In this document: positions 25,141 through 34,173 of the stretch, piece after piece | Layout of the letters: each line of letters opens with the position of its first letter | How positions within the stretch are numbered: position 1 is the first letter of the stretch | Source: Phycisphaerales bacterium | GTDB lineage: Bacteria; Planctomycetota; Phycisphaerae; Sedimentisphaerales; Anaerobacaceae | Reading direction: 5' to 3' | Assembly (NCBI GenBank): GCA_020343675.1 | Contig: CP070806.1 | Location: 2,887,572-2,930,136, forward strand | DNA: 42,565 bases | Position numbers and translations under genes: made by a program | Notes under the pieces: generated by a model | The model's database searches: none | What the model saw: the letters and a program-made list of their open reading frames with translations, nothing else | What the model was told of the DNA's origin: nothing

Positions 25141-26751
25141 CTACCGTACTTTGCTTTCGATAGCCCTGAGCTGATCCTCTGTGACCTGGGCCCCGAGCTT
25201 CCGCGCGATTCTGATGTGTCTCCAGGCCAGCTTGTATTGCTTCAGTTGATAGTATCCGAAGGCAAGTCCGTAGTGGGCATCGCCGATTTCAGGGTCGATC
25301 TGCACTGCTTTGCGATAGGCGGCCACCGCCTCTCTGTAATTCTTCTTCTTTGAATACGCCGCTCCGAGGTTATAGTGGACCATCGCCTCTTCGGGTTGTA
25401 TCCGGGCCGCCTTCTCGTACTGCTCGATCGCGGCGTCGTATCTTTCCTTTCCGAAATAGGCGTTGCCGAGATTCACCAGAGCAGCCACCATGTCAGGGCT
25501 GGCGGCCAGGACCCTTCTGTATTCCCAGATTTCATCTTCTACAAGACCGAGCTTGTTGTAGCAGGTGGCCAGGCCGTAATGGGCCTCGACCATGTCCTGT
25601 TTGACCTTCAACGCGTCCTTGTATTGAGCGATTGCCTGCTCGTAGTCGCCCATTTGGCTATAGACGTCGCCCAACTGGCTGTAACAGCCGGCGTCCTCCG
25701 GCGCCAGGGCAAGGGCTCTGTTCAACTGTCCTATCGCCCGGCCGTACCGCTCCTGTTTGGAATAGACAATGGCCAGATTCTTGTAGGCGTCAACGAAATT
25801 GGGATCCAGCTCGATCGACCGCAGATACTCAGCCACGGCATAGCCCAACGAATCCCGCTGGGTGTATGCGTTTCCAAGATTATTATGGGTCCTGGCGTCA
25901 CGCGGATTGATGTCCAGAGCGGCCAGGTATTCGCTGATGGCCTTGTTCACCTGGTCCTTTTTCAGGTAAATGTTGCCCAGGTTTGCCCTGGATTCGGACA
26001 GCGTGGGATTGATAGTTACGGCCCGTTCGAACGCCAGCAGTGCCGAGTCCATATCGCCGATGTCGCTGTAGCTGTTGCCCAGATTGTTGAAGAAGCAGCC
26101 CAACGTCTGAATCTTATTTAGATTCTTCATGTAGATAATGTGATTGTTGCCGCCCTGGGGGACCTTGAACTTGGCGATGTAGTGCTCGTCGGGGGCGGTG
26201 CCGCCTTTGCTGGTGGTCTCAATGTTGAATCGTGCTCGCCCGTCGTCGTATCGGACAAAGAAGTGTCCGGGCACCACCACCCCGTACAGAGGCAGGCCGA
26301 GCCGTTCTCCAATGGACAGATACAGCATGGACAGGCTCAGGCAGTATCCGCGTTTTTTGTCCATGACCGTGTGCAGAAAAAGACTGCCCGGGTCGGAGGT
26401 CTCCGAAACGGACTTGAATCCCAGCTCGCCGAACAGGTATTCGTTGATGACGGGAATTGCCTGGAAGTTGGCCCCGATTTTCCGGCGTTCGAGCCTGGCG
26501 CGAATCTCCAGGGCCATCTCGTCCAACTGCGCGAGGTATCTTCGCCCGTTGACCATGTCGCTCCAGTACTCCGAGACAATCAGGGCGGCGGTCGCCAGAT
26601 CGACTTGGTCTTCTCTGAGGCGCAGAACCTGCTCGATGGAGCGTGCGTAAAGGCCCATCTTGTGGGCATTCGCCAAAGGAGCTTGCCGCTGTGCCCTCAG
26701 CGCAGGCGAGAGAGCCATGAGGCAAATTATTGCCGGAAAAATCTTTTTCAT
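25141..26751 (-). CDS. SirB1/transglutaminase-like protein with TPR array
   Basis: 536 residues with a signal peptide (MKKIFPAIICLMALSPALRA). The N-terminal domain (about 45-200) is SirB1-like: INEYLFGELGFKSVSE, then GYCLSLSMLYLSIGERLGLP (C137), VVVPGHFFVRYD (H163) and FNIETT, where a Glu/Thr pair stands where the family often has a third triad residue. About nine TPR units follow (for example AYTQRDSLGYAVAEYLRSIE, HYNLGAAYSKKKNYREAVAA), to about 520. SirB1 domains are related to transglutaminase/protease folds, and activity here is uncertain. It is preceded by AGGTG near the ATG. It is divergent from the DUF1080 lipoprotein and shares a 76-base intergenic region with it. Confidence 0.75.
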   Translation of the reverse strand: MKKIFPAIICLMALSPALRAQRQAPLANAHKMGLYARSIEQVLRLREDQVDLATAALIVSEYWSDMVNGRRYLAQLDEMALEIRARLERRKIGANFQAIPVINEYLFGELGFKSVSETSDPGSLFLHTVMDKKRGYCLSLSMLYLSIGERLGLPLYGVVVPGHFFVRYDDGRARFNIETTSKGGTAPDEHYIAKFKVPQGGNNHIIYMKNLNKIQTLGCFFNNLGNSYSDIGDMDSALLAFERAVTINPTLSESRANLGNIYLKKDQVNKAISEYLAALDINPRDARTHNNLGNAYTQRDSLGYAVAEYLRSIELDPNFVDAYKNLAIVYSKQERYGRAIGQLNRALALAPEDAGCYSQLGDVYSQMGDYEQAIAQYKDALKVKQDMVEAHYGLATCYNKLGLVEDEIWEYRRVLAASPDMVAALVNLGNAYFGKERYDAAIEQYEKAARIQPEEAMVHYNLGAAYSKKKNYREAVAAYRKAVQIDPEIGDAHYGLAFGYYQLKQYKLAWRHIRIARKLGAQVTEDQLRAIESKVR

Positions 26752-26827
26752 CGGTTACACCTGACGTATACTCTATACTTTGAGGTTGTCTTTTGCAACG
26801 TTATTCTTGAAGTACGGGAGAACCATC

Positions 26828-27592
26828 ATGTGTAAACAATGCACAACGTTCAGTGACGCACCTCTTTGTCCTTCGTTCTGTCCAATGCCGCATCTCTCAC
26901 GCCGCCAGCTATGCGCCATGTTGCTTCTCGGCGCCCTTGTTGCCGGAGGTTGTCACAAGTCCTGCCCGTCGGCCGCGCCGAGTGAGCCGGCCGTCGCGCC
27001 GGCTGAGCCGCCGACCCTGCCAGCCCAGGTCCCCTCGGAGATGAGTCTCTTTGACGGCAAGGCGCTGGGACACTGGAAGATCACCGACTTTGGAGGGCAG
27101 GGGAAGGTCTATGTCAAGGACGGCGCCATCTACCTCGAACAGGGCAACGACATGACCGGCATCACCTGGGCGGGCCCTCTGGTTCGCATGGACTACGAAA
27201 TCACGCTGGAAGCAATGCGGGTTTCCGGCAGCGATTTCTTCTGCGGGCTCACGTTCCCTGTCAATGAGAATCACTGTTCGCTCATCCTGGGCGGCTGGGG
27301 CGGCACGGTTTGCGGGCTCTCCAACATCGACTACTACGACGCCGCCAACAACGAAACCACGCGGATCATCCCCTTCGAGAACGGCAAGTGGTATCACGTC
27401 AGGCTGCGCGTCACGCCCAACCGGATCCAGGGGTGGGTAGAGGAGGAAGAGGACCAGCTCGTCGATATGGACATCACGGACCGGAAAATTGACACGCGTA
27501 TTGAAGTGGACCTCTCTCAACCGCTGGGTGTTGCCACGTGGCAGACCGCCGGGGCGGTCCGCAACATCAAGCTGCGAAGACTGGAGAACTGA
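26828..27592 (+). CDS. DUF1080 (3-keto-disaccharide hydrolase) lipoprotein
   Basis: 254 residues from the ATG at 26828, which has GGGAG eight bases upstream; an upstream TTG at 26780 lies in the promoter region. The N-terminus has an unusual Cys-rich start (MCKQC) before RRQLCAMLLLGALVAGGC, a signal with a probable lipidated Cys. The mature part is one concanavalin-like DUF1080 domain: SEMSLFDGKALGHWKITDFG at the front, FFCGLTFPVNENHCSLILGG, WYHVRLRVTPNRIQGWVEEE and a GVATW strand near the end. DUF1080 proteins act on 3-keto-glycosides. A possible promoter is TTGAGG (26780-26785) with TATTCT (26802-26807). It converges with the MATE gene, 13 bases apart. Confidence 0.8.
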   Translation: MCKQCTTFSDAPLCPSFCPMPHLSRRQLCAMLLLGALVAGGCHKSCPSAAPSEPAVAPAEPPTLPAQVPSEMSLFDGKALGHWKITDFGGQGKVYVKDGAIYLEQGNDMTGITWAGPLVRMDYEITLEAMRVSGSDFFCGLTFPVNENHCSLILGGWGGTVCGLSNIDYYDAANNETTRIIPFENGKWYHVRLRVTPNRIQGWVEEEEDQLVDMDITDRKIDTRIEVDLSQPLGVATWQTAGAVRNIKLRRLEN

Positions 27593-27605
27593 GCGCCCGG
27601 AACGG

Positions 27606-29030
27606 CTACTCAACCGCGGCTCCGTTGCGTATCGGCACGCCGACCGCGCGATGCTTGAACAAATCGATGTCCATCCACCGTCTGCTCTTGAATCGCCAGC
27701 GGTTGGCCAGGCCTACCGAAATAATGCTCAGCATCGCAGCGATCCAGGGCCCCAGGGCCCCGAGCGAGGGCCATAGCCTCGCGATGATCGCGCCGCCCAG
27801 CCACAGGATGACCACAGCGCCGACCGCCGAGATGACGGCCAGCCAAATCGTGTCCCCGGCCCCCCGCAACGAGCCGCTGTAGATGGTTCGTGCCGCGTGA
27901 AAGGTCTGATAGACGGCGGCACAAATCAGAATATGAGCCCCAATTTCGATGACTTTAGCGTCGGCGGACCAGAATCGCATCAGAGCGTTCCGAAATAGGA
28001 AGAAACAAATCCCCACAAGGCCCATATAAACCAGGCCGACTCTCAGACAAACGCTGGTTTGCCTCAGGGCCAGATCTTTCCTGCCCTGGCCGATGGTCTT
28101 GCCTACCGCTGCGGTCAGCGCTGTCCCAAGGCCCACAACCGGCATCACCGAAAGGCTTGTGAACGCCAGAGCAGCGCTGGTCGCCGCGAGGGCTTCGGTG
28201 CCGAATCGGCCGACCAGCCCAACCAGAATGACGCCCCAAAGCGCAACGTTCACCGTCAATCCGATCCCCGCCGGCAGTCCCACCTTCAGCAAATCATACA
28301 TCCTGCTGAAATCCACACTCATGGTGTGCCTGGAGCGAAAGGTTGCATTCATGCGGCTGCTCAGAAGCGCGGCCAGGTTGATGCCTGCCCCGACGGCGAT
28401 CCCGATGAACGTCCCCCAGCCTGCGCCGGCGATCCCCATCTCCGGGAAACCCAATTTCCCGAAGATTAGAGCGTAGTTGGCCACCACGTTGACCACCTGC
28501 CCGGCCAGCGATGCGCACATCGTGACAATCGGGCGATGGATGCCCATGAAGAACTGGCTGCTCGACCAGTTAATCACCGCCAGGATGTGGGCGTAGAGGA
28601 TGATGCGAAGATAGATGACCTCCATTTCAATAACGTTCGCCGGCTGGCCCATCGTCTTGAATATCCAGGGCGCCGTCGGCCACATCACGACCACCACCGC
28701 CGCAAAATAAGCCAGTCCGATGTACACCGCTTGCCAGTAGTAGTTTGAGCAGGCCCTCCTGTCGCCCCGGCCCAGGCTCTGACTGACAAACGTATTCAGG
28801 CTCGTGAACGCGCCGATGGCCAGGCCACTGGGCAGGAAGCTGACGTACCCGGCCGGAAGAATCGCCGCTAAGGCATTGGTGCCCAGGCGGGAGACCATGA
28901 ACCGGTCCACGAACTGCATGATGGTAAACGAGACCGTCGTGACGATCATCGGCGCAGCCAATTTCAGCATGTACTTCAGCGAAGTCGGGTCCACCTCGCC
29001 TCGAAGCTCGGATGTTGACTCGTCAGTCAT
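27606..29030 (-). CDS. MATE family efflux transporter
   Basis: 474 residues, the usual MATE length, with about twelve hydrophobic segments in two homologous halves. The first half has LAAPMIVTTVSFTIMQFVDR and FMVSRLGTNALAAI, typical of MATE helix 1-2; the second half has VALWGVILVGLVGRFGTEAL, plus GLGTALTAAVGKTIGQG. MATE proteins export organic cations, drugs or metabolites in exchange for Na+ or H+. The start overlaps the stop of the DUF167 gene as ATGA, so translation is coupled. The substrate cannot be inferred from the neighbours. Confidence 0.9.
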   Translation of the reverse strand: MTDESTSELRGEVDPTSLKYMLKLAAPMIVTTVSFTIMQFVDRFMVSRLGTNALAAILPAGYVSFLPSGLAIGAFTSLNTFVSQSLGRGDRRACSNYYWQAVYIGLAYFAAVVVVMWPTAPWIFKTMGQPANVIEMEVIYLRIILYAHILAVINWSSSQFFMGIHRPIVTMCASLAGQVVNVVANYALIFGKLGFPEMGIAGAGWGTFIGIAVGAGINLAALLSSRMNATFRSRHTMSVDFSRMYDLLKVGLPAGIGLTVNVALWGVILVGLVGRFGTEALAATSAALAFTSLSVMPVVGLGTALTAAVGKTIGQGRKDLALRQTSVCLRVGLVYMGLVGICFFLFRNALMRFWSADAKVIEIGAHILICAAVYQTFHAARTIYSGSLRGAGDTIWLAVISAVGAVVILWLGGAIIARLWPSLGALGPWIAAMLSIISVGLANRWRFKSRRWMDIDLFKHRAVGVPIRNGAAVE

Positions 29031-29344
29031 CTGCGGGCGTCCGGCTTGGTCAAATTCAACTTCTTGAGCAGCGCCTCGGCGGACATTCCCGAAGCCCGGA
29101 CGTGCTTGACAGGGCTTCTCTGCCCTGAGATGATGCCAAGGGTGTTCCTTTTGACGCCGAGTTCTTCCGCTAAGAACTTCACGAGGCAGTCATTGGCCTT
29201 TCCCTTCTCCGGCGCCGCCGAGACTTTGACCTTCAGCATCCCGTCGAGCAGGCCGCAGATCCGCGTGGGCCCACTGCTGCCCGGCACGATCTTCGCCGCA
29301 AAGACAACACCCTCACTGCATTCCTGGACGATCAGATTCGCCAT
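29027..29344 (-). CDS. DUF167 (YggU-like) protein
   Basis: 105 residues from the ATG at 29344; the frame upstream (to 29395) is not family-like. Family features are VFAAKIVPGSSGPTRICGLL, the conserved LKVKVSAAPEKGKANDCLVK and FLAEELGVKRNTLGIISGQR, then SPVKHV. DUF167 proteins are small cytoplasmic alpha/beta proteins without an agreed function. The stop overlaps the MATE start by four bases (ATGA), and the gene lies 63 bases after a small hypothetical gene, making a three-gene unit. Confidence 0.85.
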   Translation of the reverse strand: MANLIVQECSEGVVFAAKIVPGSSGPTRICGLLDGMLKVKVSAAPEKGKANDCLVKFLAEELGVKRNTLGIISGQRSPVKHVRASGMSAEALLKKLNLTKPDARR

Positions 29345-29407
29345 ACCAAAGATTAGCCCCCAGGCCAGGGGTCTTTCCCAGACACACAAACACACAATCT
29401 CGTGTGC

Positions 29408-29713
29408 TTATTGTTCAACGTTTTCGCGCAGATTCGCCCCAATCGCCAATTGCACGTACTTTTCAATCTGCTCGGCAAGCTCGCCCAGCGAGGCAAGCTG
29501 AAAATCCTCGTAATGCCCCGGAATCAAGTCGCCTTGCAGCGTCCGCTTGAAGACGCGGACTCGGATAATCGACGCCGTGCCCTCGGAGCGAGTGAAATCG
29601 CTGTCCTGGTGTTCGGTCAGCTCAACGCGCCAGTCTTCGCTGATGAACACCAGGCACTTGCCGGTATAGACCGCCATTGGAAAGTAATCACGCAATAACC
29701 TCAGAGTTTCCAT
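29408..29713 (-). CDS. Small hypothetical protein
   Basis: 101 residues from the ATG at 29713, with AGGTG four bases upstream. I do not recognise a family. It is predicted to be soluble and acidic-to-neutral, with a beta-like N-terminal half (MAVYTGKCLVFISEDWRVEL, RVRVFKRT) and a helical C-terminal segment (LGELAEQIEKYVQLAIGANL). Codon use and spacing fit a real gene at the head of the DUF167-MATE unit. No cofactor or catalytic motif is visible. Confidence 0.55.
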   Translation of the reverse strand: METLRLLRDYFPMAVYTGKCLVFISEDWRVELTEHQDSDFTRSEGTASIIRVRVFKRTLQGDLIPGHYEDFQLASLGELAEQIEKYVQLAIGANLRENVEQ

Positions 29714-29934
29714 CAATCACCTGTTCAGTCCGTTTCTGTTGACCGGAAAGACCTCTGCCCCGGGCCTTTCGACCCTCCCATATTACCAAAGACATCACGA
29801 AATGCACGATTTTATTTGTCCGCTGAAGATGGCCGGGACCATTTTCCCGGTTGATTTGTCATTATTCCAGCACGGTCTGATTCTATCACAAGAGGCTGCT
29901 TCTTACACGGGTCATATCGCCTCCGCGAAGGGAG

Positions 29935-31434
29935 CTAACCTGTCTCTTCGTTCAATTTGAGCCAGGCGTCCATGGTTCGCTCGAGGTTTTCGTGGGCGTC
30001 GCCGCCGATACCATAGCCTTGGAATCCTACCGGACCAGTGTAGCCTGAAGCTCTCAGTGTCTTCAAGAAGCGTCGCATATCGAATGAACCGCGGTCAAGC
30101 GTCTGGATTAGCTGTTTCCAATCCTTGCCGCCGCTATCGGCGCCGTTTATTGTCACCACAAACAAATGGGGCATCGCTGATTTGAGCAGGGACTTCAGAT
30201 TCTTCTCGTCACCGACTCTGAGCCAGTGACACAAATTGAAGGTTACGCCGACGTTTTTGCGGCCGACTTTCTTCGCCAGACGCACGGCATCATCCGTTCG
30301 CTCGCACCAGAAGCCGTAGTGGGGATACAACGCCACGCGCAGGTCGGCTTCGGCCGCCATGTCAGCGACCTCCCGGAGGATTTCCACCGCACGCTCGTCC
30401 CCCTCAGGCGAAGAAGGCTTTAGCTTCTTACTTCTGACGAACAGCCACAGCATCGCGTTTCGGCCTTTAAGCACTTCGATTGTCTCTTTCAATTCCGGGC
30501 CGTATTTCTGCTGGTCGGAGTCGATATTGACACCGAGATAGACGGTAAAGAGTCTCAGCTCGTTCTTATCCAATTCCCGCTGCATATCGGCCAGACCTTT
30601 GCCCGCTGTGCAGCCGATTCCGGCATAGCCTAATTCCCTGACCATTTCGACCTGCTCTTTTGCAGTTTGGTGTGCGGCGTCTTTCGTTGCCGTATCCATC
30701 GCGAAGAAGGGAAGCGGTCCGGCTGGCTCAATACTGATATTGCGATATGCCACAGGCCCGTGGTCACCCTGAAGCATGAGTGGTCCGGCAGGTCTTTCAT
30801 CGTTGTATGCGCCAGCCCGCGTCGGCCCGGTAAGCTCCACGTCCTCGTGAATAGCTATGCCATTGTGTAGCACTTTCTCGAATCTCGCGTTTGCGACTTT
30901 TCGCCCGGCCTTGTCGAAACGGGGTGCACGGAAGATAACATCGAACGTCTGCCACTGTCCCGGCGGGCGCGACGCGTTGATGCGGGGCGAGTGACCTTCG
31001 TAACCCTTCGGGTCTCGGTCATTGTCCCATCGCTGGTAGATACCGCCACACTCGATGCCGGGGTATTCGCCTTTTTCCGCGCCATAGCTGTCATAGACCT
31101 GAATCTCGTACCGGCCCATAAAGTAGACGCCTGAGTTGGACCCTTCGGGCACCATGAACTCAATGTGGGCCTTAATGTCCCCAAAGTCGGCCTTGCTGAA
31201 AAGGTGCGAAGTCCTGCCCGCCGGCCCGTTGACAATAGCTCCCGTCCCCGGCCTGCTGCTGAGCAATTTTTCATTTTGCGGATTCGTGAACGTATCGCCG
31301 ACAATCTGCCACTGCCCCGTATCGCTTCGCCATGCCGAAAAATCCCCGCCGATTAAATCCGCCGCAGCCACCGGCAAGCATAGAAACATAACAACCAGCA
31401 TGATAGCGTGACAAATGTGAGTCCAGCTCTTCAT
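29935..31434 (-). CDS. Exported fusion of DUF1080 domain with sugar isomerase/epimerase-like TIM barrel
   Basis: 499 residues from the ATG at 31434, which has GAGGG at seven bases. Signal peptide MKSWTHICHAIMLVVMFLCL, cleaved near AAA. The first domain (about 25-235) is DUF1080: WQIVGDTFTNPQ, FGDIKAHIEFMVPEGSNSGV, YFMGRYEIQVYDSYG, GGIYQRWDNDRDP and GPLMLQGDHGPVAYRNI. The second (about 245-495) is an AP-endonuclease-2/xylose-isomerase-like barrel: EMVRELGYAGIGC, LRLFTVYLGVNID, LRVALYPHYGFWCER and FNLCHWLRVGDE, which keep acidic and histidine positions suitable for metal binding. It is last in the UroD-Gfo-Gfo operon, 47 bases after the second oxidoreductase. A two-step role (cleave a keto-glycoside, then isomerise the product) is inferred. 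Confidence 0.85.
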   Translation of the reverse strand: MKSWTHICHAIMLVVMFLCLPVAAADLIGGDFSAWRSDTGQWQIVGDTFTNPQNEKLLSSRPGTGAIVNGPAGRTSHLFSKADFGDIKAHIEFMVPEGSNSGVYFMGRYEIQVYDSYGAEKGEYPGIECGGIYQRWDNDRDPKGYEGHSPRINASRPPGQWQTFDVIFRAPRFDKAGRKVANARFEKVLHNGIAIHEDVELTGPTRAGAYNDERPAGPLMLQGDHGPVAYRNISIEPAGPLPFFAMDTATKDAAHQTAKEQVEMVRELGYAGIGCTAGKGLADMQRELDKNELRLFTVYLGVNIDSDQQKYGPELKETIEVLKGRNAMLWLFVRSKKLKPSSPEGDERAVEILREVADMAAEADLRVALYPHYGFWCERTDDAVRLAKKVGRKNVGVTFNLCHWLRVGDEKNLKSLLKSAMPHLFVVTINGADSGGKDWKQLIQTLDRGSFDMRRFLKTLRASGYTGPVGFQGYGIGGDAHENLERTMDAWLKLNEETG

Positions 31435-31481
31435 GTTCCGTCCCTCTTCAATAGTCAATAGAAAATCGTAAATCGTAAATC

Positions 31482-32777
31482 TCAGAGTCTCCACGGGCTG
31501 CGCATCGTGCGGCTCAGCATCCGGTTGGCCTGCTCGTCGCCAATGAAGCATTCGTTGTCCGGGTTCCACTTGAGCTTGCGCCCCAACAGCATGGAGATAT
31601 TGCCAATGTGCGCGATGGTAAAACACCGCTGCCCGATCTCGGGGGGGAAGTAGCAATCCTTGCGCGACTTGACGCAATTGAGGAAGTTTCGCTGCTCACC
31701 GCCTTTGCAGGTATAGAGATGGATTTCGTTCGGGCCAATTTTCGAGTCCAAAACAGACGCCGGCTCAGCGTGCAGTTTGCCCCTCCAGCCGCGATTGCCG
31801 ACCCAGCCTTCCGATCCCTCGAATCGCAGGCTGGGCGTGCCCGATGTCACAATGAGCCTGACGCCGTCGGCATACTTGTACTCTATCCGGTATTCTTTCG
31901 CCGTATTGTAAAGACCGTCCCGCCAGAATTTGCCTTTGCCCTCGACCTCGACCGGTCCAGTATGTTCCGTGTCATTGCCCCATTGCGCCCCGTCGAGCAG
32001 GTGCGCGCCCCAGTCGGTCAACATACCGCCGGAGTAATCCAGAATCCACCGGAAGTTCCAGTGGATGCGGTCCTTGGTATAGGGCGCCCATGGCGCCGGC
32101 CCCAGCCACATCTCGTAATCGAAGCCTTCCGGAACGGGCATCGGCGTCGGGTCACCGGGCGTGTCCGGACCGCTGGGCAACTCGACGCGAATCGTATGGA
32201 CTTTGCCGATTCTGCCGTTGCGGACCAGCTCGCACATGCGGTGATAGACATCGACGGAGCGGTCCTCGGTGGACCACTGAAAGACCCGGCCATACCGTTT
32301 CATCGTCTCGCACAGCAGCCGGCCCTCACCAATGGTCAGGGTCGGTTTCTCGCACTCAACGTCCTTTCCCGCTTTGGCCGCGGCTATCGATATCGGGACG
32401 TGCCAATGGTCGGGCGTGGAAATCATCACCGCGTCGATGTCGCCCCGCGCCAGGACGTCCCGGAAATCGCTGTAAGTGGCGCAGTCGTTGTTGCCGTATT
32501 TCTTGTTGACCGTGTCACGGCCCTGTTGAAGATGAACGGGGTCCACGTCGCAAACGGCGATGGCCTGAGCATCCGGCTGTGGGAGAAAGCTCTTCAGATT
32601 CATAGCGATGCCATGACTGCCGGTGCCAATGAATCCTACCGTAATCCGCTCACTGGCCGCGACAGCGCCCGCTTTGCCCAGCGCCGAAGCCTGCACCAGG
32701 CAGGGAAACCCTATAGCCGCCGAAACGCCCAACGTCTCATTCAAGAATCGGCGTCGATTAATCTGTCTTTCTTTCAT
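31482..32777 (-). CDS. Tat-exported Gfo/Idh/MocA family oxidoreductase, copy 1
   Basis: 431 residues. The N-terminus carries a twin-arginine signal (INRRRFLNETLGVSAAIGFP). The Rossmann dinucleotide motif is VGFIGTGSHG (about residue 47), and the family signature VECEKPTLT carries the catalytic-type lysine, with DHWHVPI nearby. A C-terminal alpha/beta domain has WILDYSGGMLTDWGAHLLD and the end MRSPWRL. Family members oxidise or reduce sugar hydroxyls with tightly held NAD(P); the exported Zymomonas glucose-fructose oxidoreductase is the known precedent for periplasmic action. It is 44 bases downstream of its paralogue and 47 bases upstream of the DUF1080-TIM fusion. The specific sugar is unknown. 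Confidence 0.88.
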   Translation of the reverse strand: MKERQINRRRFLNETLGVSAAIGFPCLVQASALGKAGAVAASERITVGFIGTGSHGIAMNLKSFLPQPDAQAIAVCDVDPVHLQQGRDTVNKKYGNNDCATYSDFRDVLARGDIDAVMISTPDHWHVPISIAAAKAGKDVECEKPTLTIGEGRLLCETMKRYGRVFQWSTEDRSVDVYHRMCELVRNGRIGKVHTIRVELPSGPDTPGDPTPMPVPEGFDYEMWLGPAPWAPYTKDRIHWNFRWILDYSGGMLTDWGAHLLDGAQWGNDTEHTGPVEVEGKGKFWRDGLYNTAKEYRIEYKYADGVRLIVTSGTPSLRFEGSEGWVGNRGWRGKLHAEPASVLDSKIGPNEIHLYTCKGGEQRNFLNCVKSRKDCYFPPEIGQRCFTIAHIGNISMLLGRKLKWNPDNECFIGDEQANRMLSRTMRSPWRL

Positions 32778-32821
32778 AATGGAATCACCAAATCATGAGG
32801 GTCAATCATCAATAGTTAATC

Positions 32822-34138
32822 TCACAAGCGCCACGGACTGCGCATCGGCCTCGACAGCATCCTGCTCGCCTTGTCATCGGCGATGATTTTCTCCGTCGTC
32901 GGGTCCCATCGGATTTTCCGGCCCAGGCGCATCGCAATATTACCCAGGTGACAAACTGTAACGGAACGATGGGCCTGCTCAACCGGAGCAGCGGTGGGCT
33001 TCTGAGTCCTGATGCAATCGATAAAGTTGCTCGCGTGGTCGGACGACTCGTAGAGGTGAATCTCATTCGGGCCTATTTCTTCTTTCAGGATGGATTTGGG
33101 CTCTGCGTCGATCCGGCCGGTGTCCACAAAGAGCCAGCCCTTTTCCCCGATGAACTTTATGCCGTTCGGATACTGTCCCCGAGCCAGCAACTCAGCCTTG
33201 GCAAAGCACACGACAGTCACGCCATTTGCATATCTGGCCTCGTACTGCCAACGGAGGGCGGAATCGAAAAGCCCGTCTCGCGGGAATACCCCCTCGCCCC
33301 GGACTTCAATCGGCCCGGTGTCGGTCGTGCCCATGCCCCACTGCGCGATATCGATATGGTGGGCGCCCCAATCCGTGACACAACCGCCGGCGTAGTCGAG
33401 AATCCACCGCCAGCCGAATGCATCCACTCTCTTGGGCGAGTAGGGGGCCTCGGGTGCCGGACCAAGCCACATATCATAATCCAGAGTCTCCGGCGGCGGC
33501 CCGAAGCCGAATCCGGCGGTGGACATGCTGCCCGGTATCTCGACTTCAACGGTGTGGAGCTTGCCAATTCGGCCGTTGCGGGCCAGTTCGCAGGCCCGAC
33601 GGAAATGCGCCTCCGAGCGATGTTGCGTGCCGGTCTGGAAGACTATGCCGTAGCGATGGGCGGCCTCGACCATTTTGCGCCCTTGCTCGACTGTCAATGC
33701 GAGAGGTTTTTCACAGTAAACGGCTTTACCTGCTTTGGCCGCTTCTATAGCAGAAAGGGCGTGCCAGTGGTCCGGCGTTGCAATCATCACGGCATCGATA
33801 TCGTCACGAGCCACGATCTCTCGAAAGTCGGTGCAGCTCGCGCAGCCGGCGCTTTTGTATTTCCTGGCCAGCAGGTCCTTGACTGCGTTGCAGCGATTGG
33901 AATCAACATCGCAAATCCCCACCACTTGAGTCTGGCCTGTTGTGAGCAGGGCCTGCATGACACCCGTGCCTCGACCGCCTACGCCGATACAACCTATCGT
34001 GATACGATTGCTTGCAGAAATGCCGCCGGAGTTGCCCAGCGCAGACGACGAAACAATATAGGGAAATGCCGCCGCTCCGACCAGACCCGCCGTTCTCCTG
34101 AGCAGCGCACGACGGGAAATCTCTTGCCTGCGATTCAT
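32822..34138 (-). CDS. Tat-exported Gfo/Idh/MocA family oxidoreductase, copy 2
   Basis: 438 residues. The signal contains two arginine pairs (ISRRALLRRTAGLVGAAAFP), consistent with Tat export. Rossmann motif ITIGCIGVGGRGTG; family signature VYCEKPLALT with the expected lysine; DHWHALSAIEAAKAGK; C-terminal half with WRWILDYAGGCVTDWGAHHI and the same terminal MRSPWRL as copy 1. The two genes are clear tandem paralogues that have diverged internally. GGAGG seven bases upstream of the ATG gives a strong ribosome site. It lies 35 bases after the UroD-like gene. Together they suggest two oxidation steps or two substrates in the same compartment. Confidence 0.88.
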   Translation of the reverse strand: MNRRQEISRRALLRRTAGLVGAAAFPYIVSSSALGNSGGISASNRITIGCIGVGGRGTGVMQALLTTGQTQVVGICDVDSNRCNAVKDLLARKYKSAGCASCTDFREIVARDDIDAVMIATPDHWHALSAIEAAKAGKAVYCEKPLALTVEQGRKMVEAAHRYGIVFQTGTQHRSEAHFRRACELARNGRIGKLHTVEVEIPGSMSTAGFGFGPPPETLDYDMWLGPAPEAPYSPKRVDAFGWRWILDYAGGCVTDWGAHHIDIAQWGMGTTDTGPIEVRGEGVFPRDGLFDSALRWQYEARYANGVTVVCFAKAELLARGQYPNGIKFIGEKGWLFVDTGRIDAEPKSILKEEIGPNEIHLYESSDHASNFIDCIRTQKPTAAPVEQAHRSVTVCHLGNIAMRLGRKIRWDPTTEKIIADDKASRMLSRPMRSPWRL

Positions 34139-34173
34139 GCAACGGCCTCCAATACTTCGCTGTCTATTGCAGC

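Noticed and set aside
29833..29850. CCGGGA/TCCCGG hairpin followed by a T-rich stretch as a plus-strand terminator
   Set aside because: No plus-strand gene ends nearby, and the T-rich stretch is interrupted; left as an unassigned inverted repeat in the 221-base gap 29714-29934.
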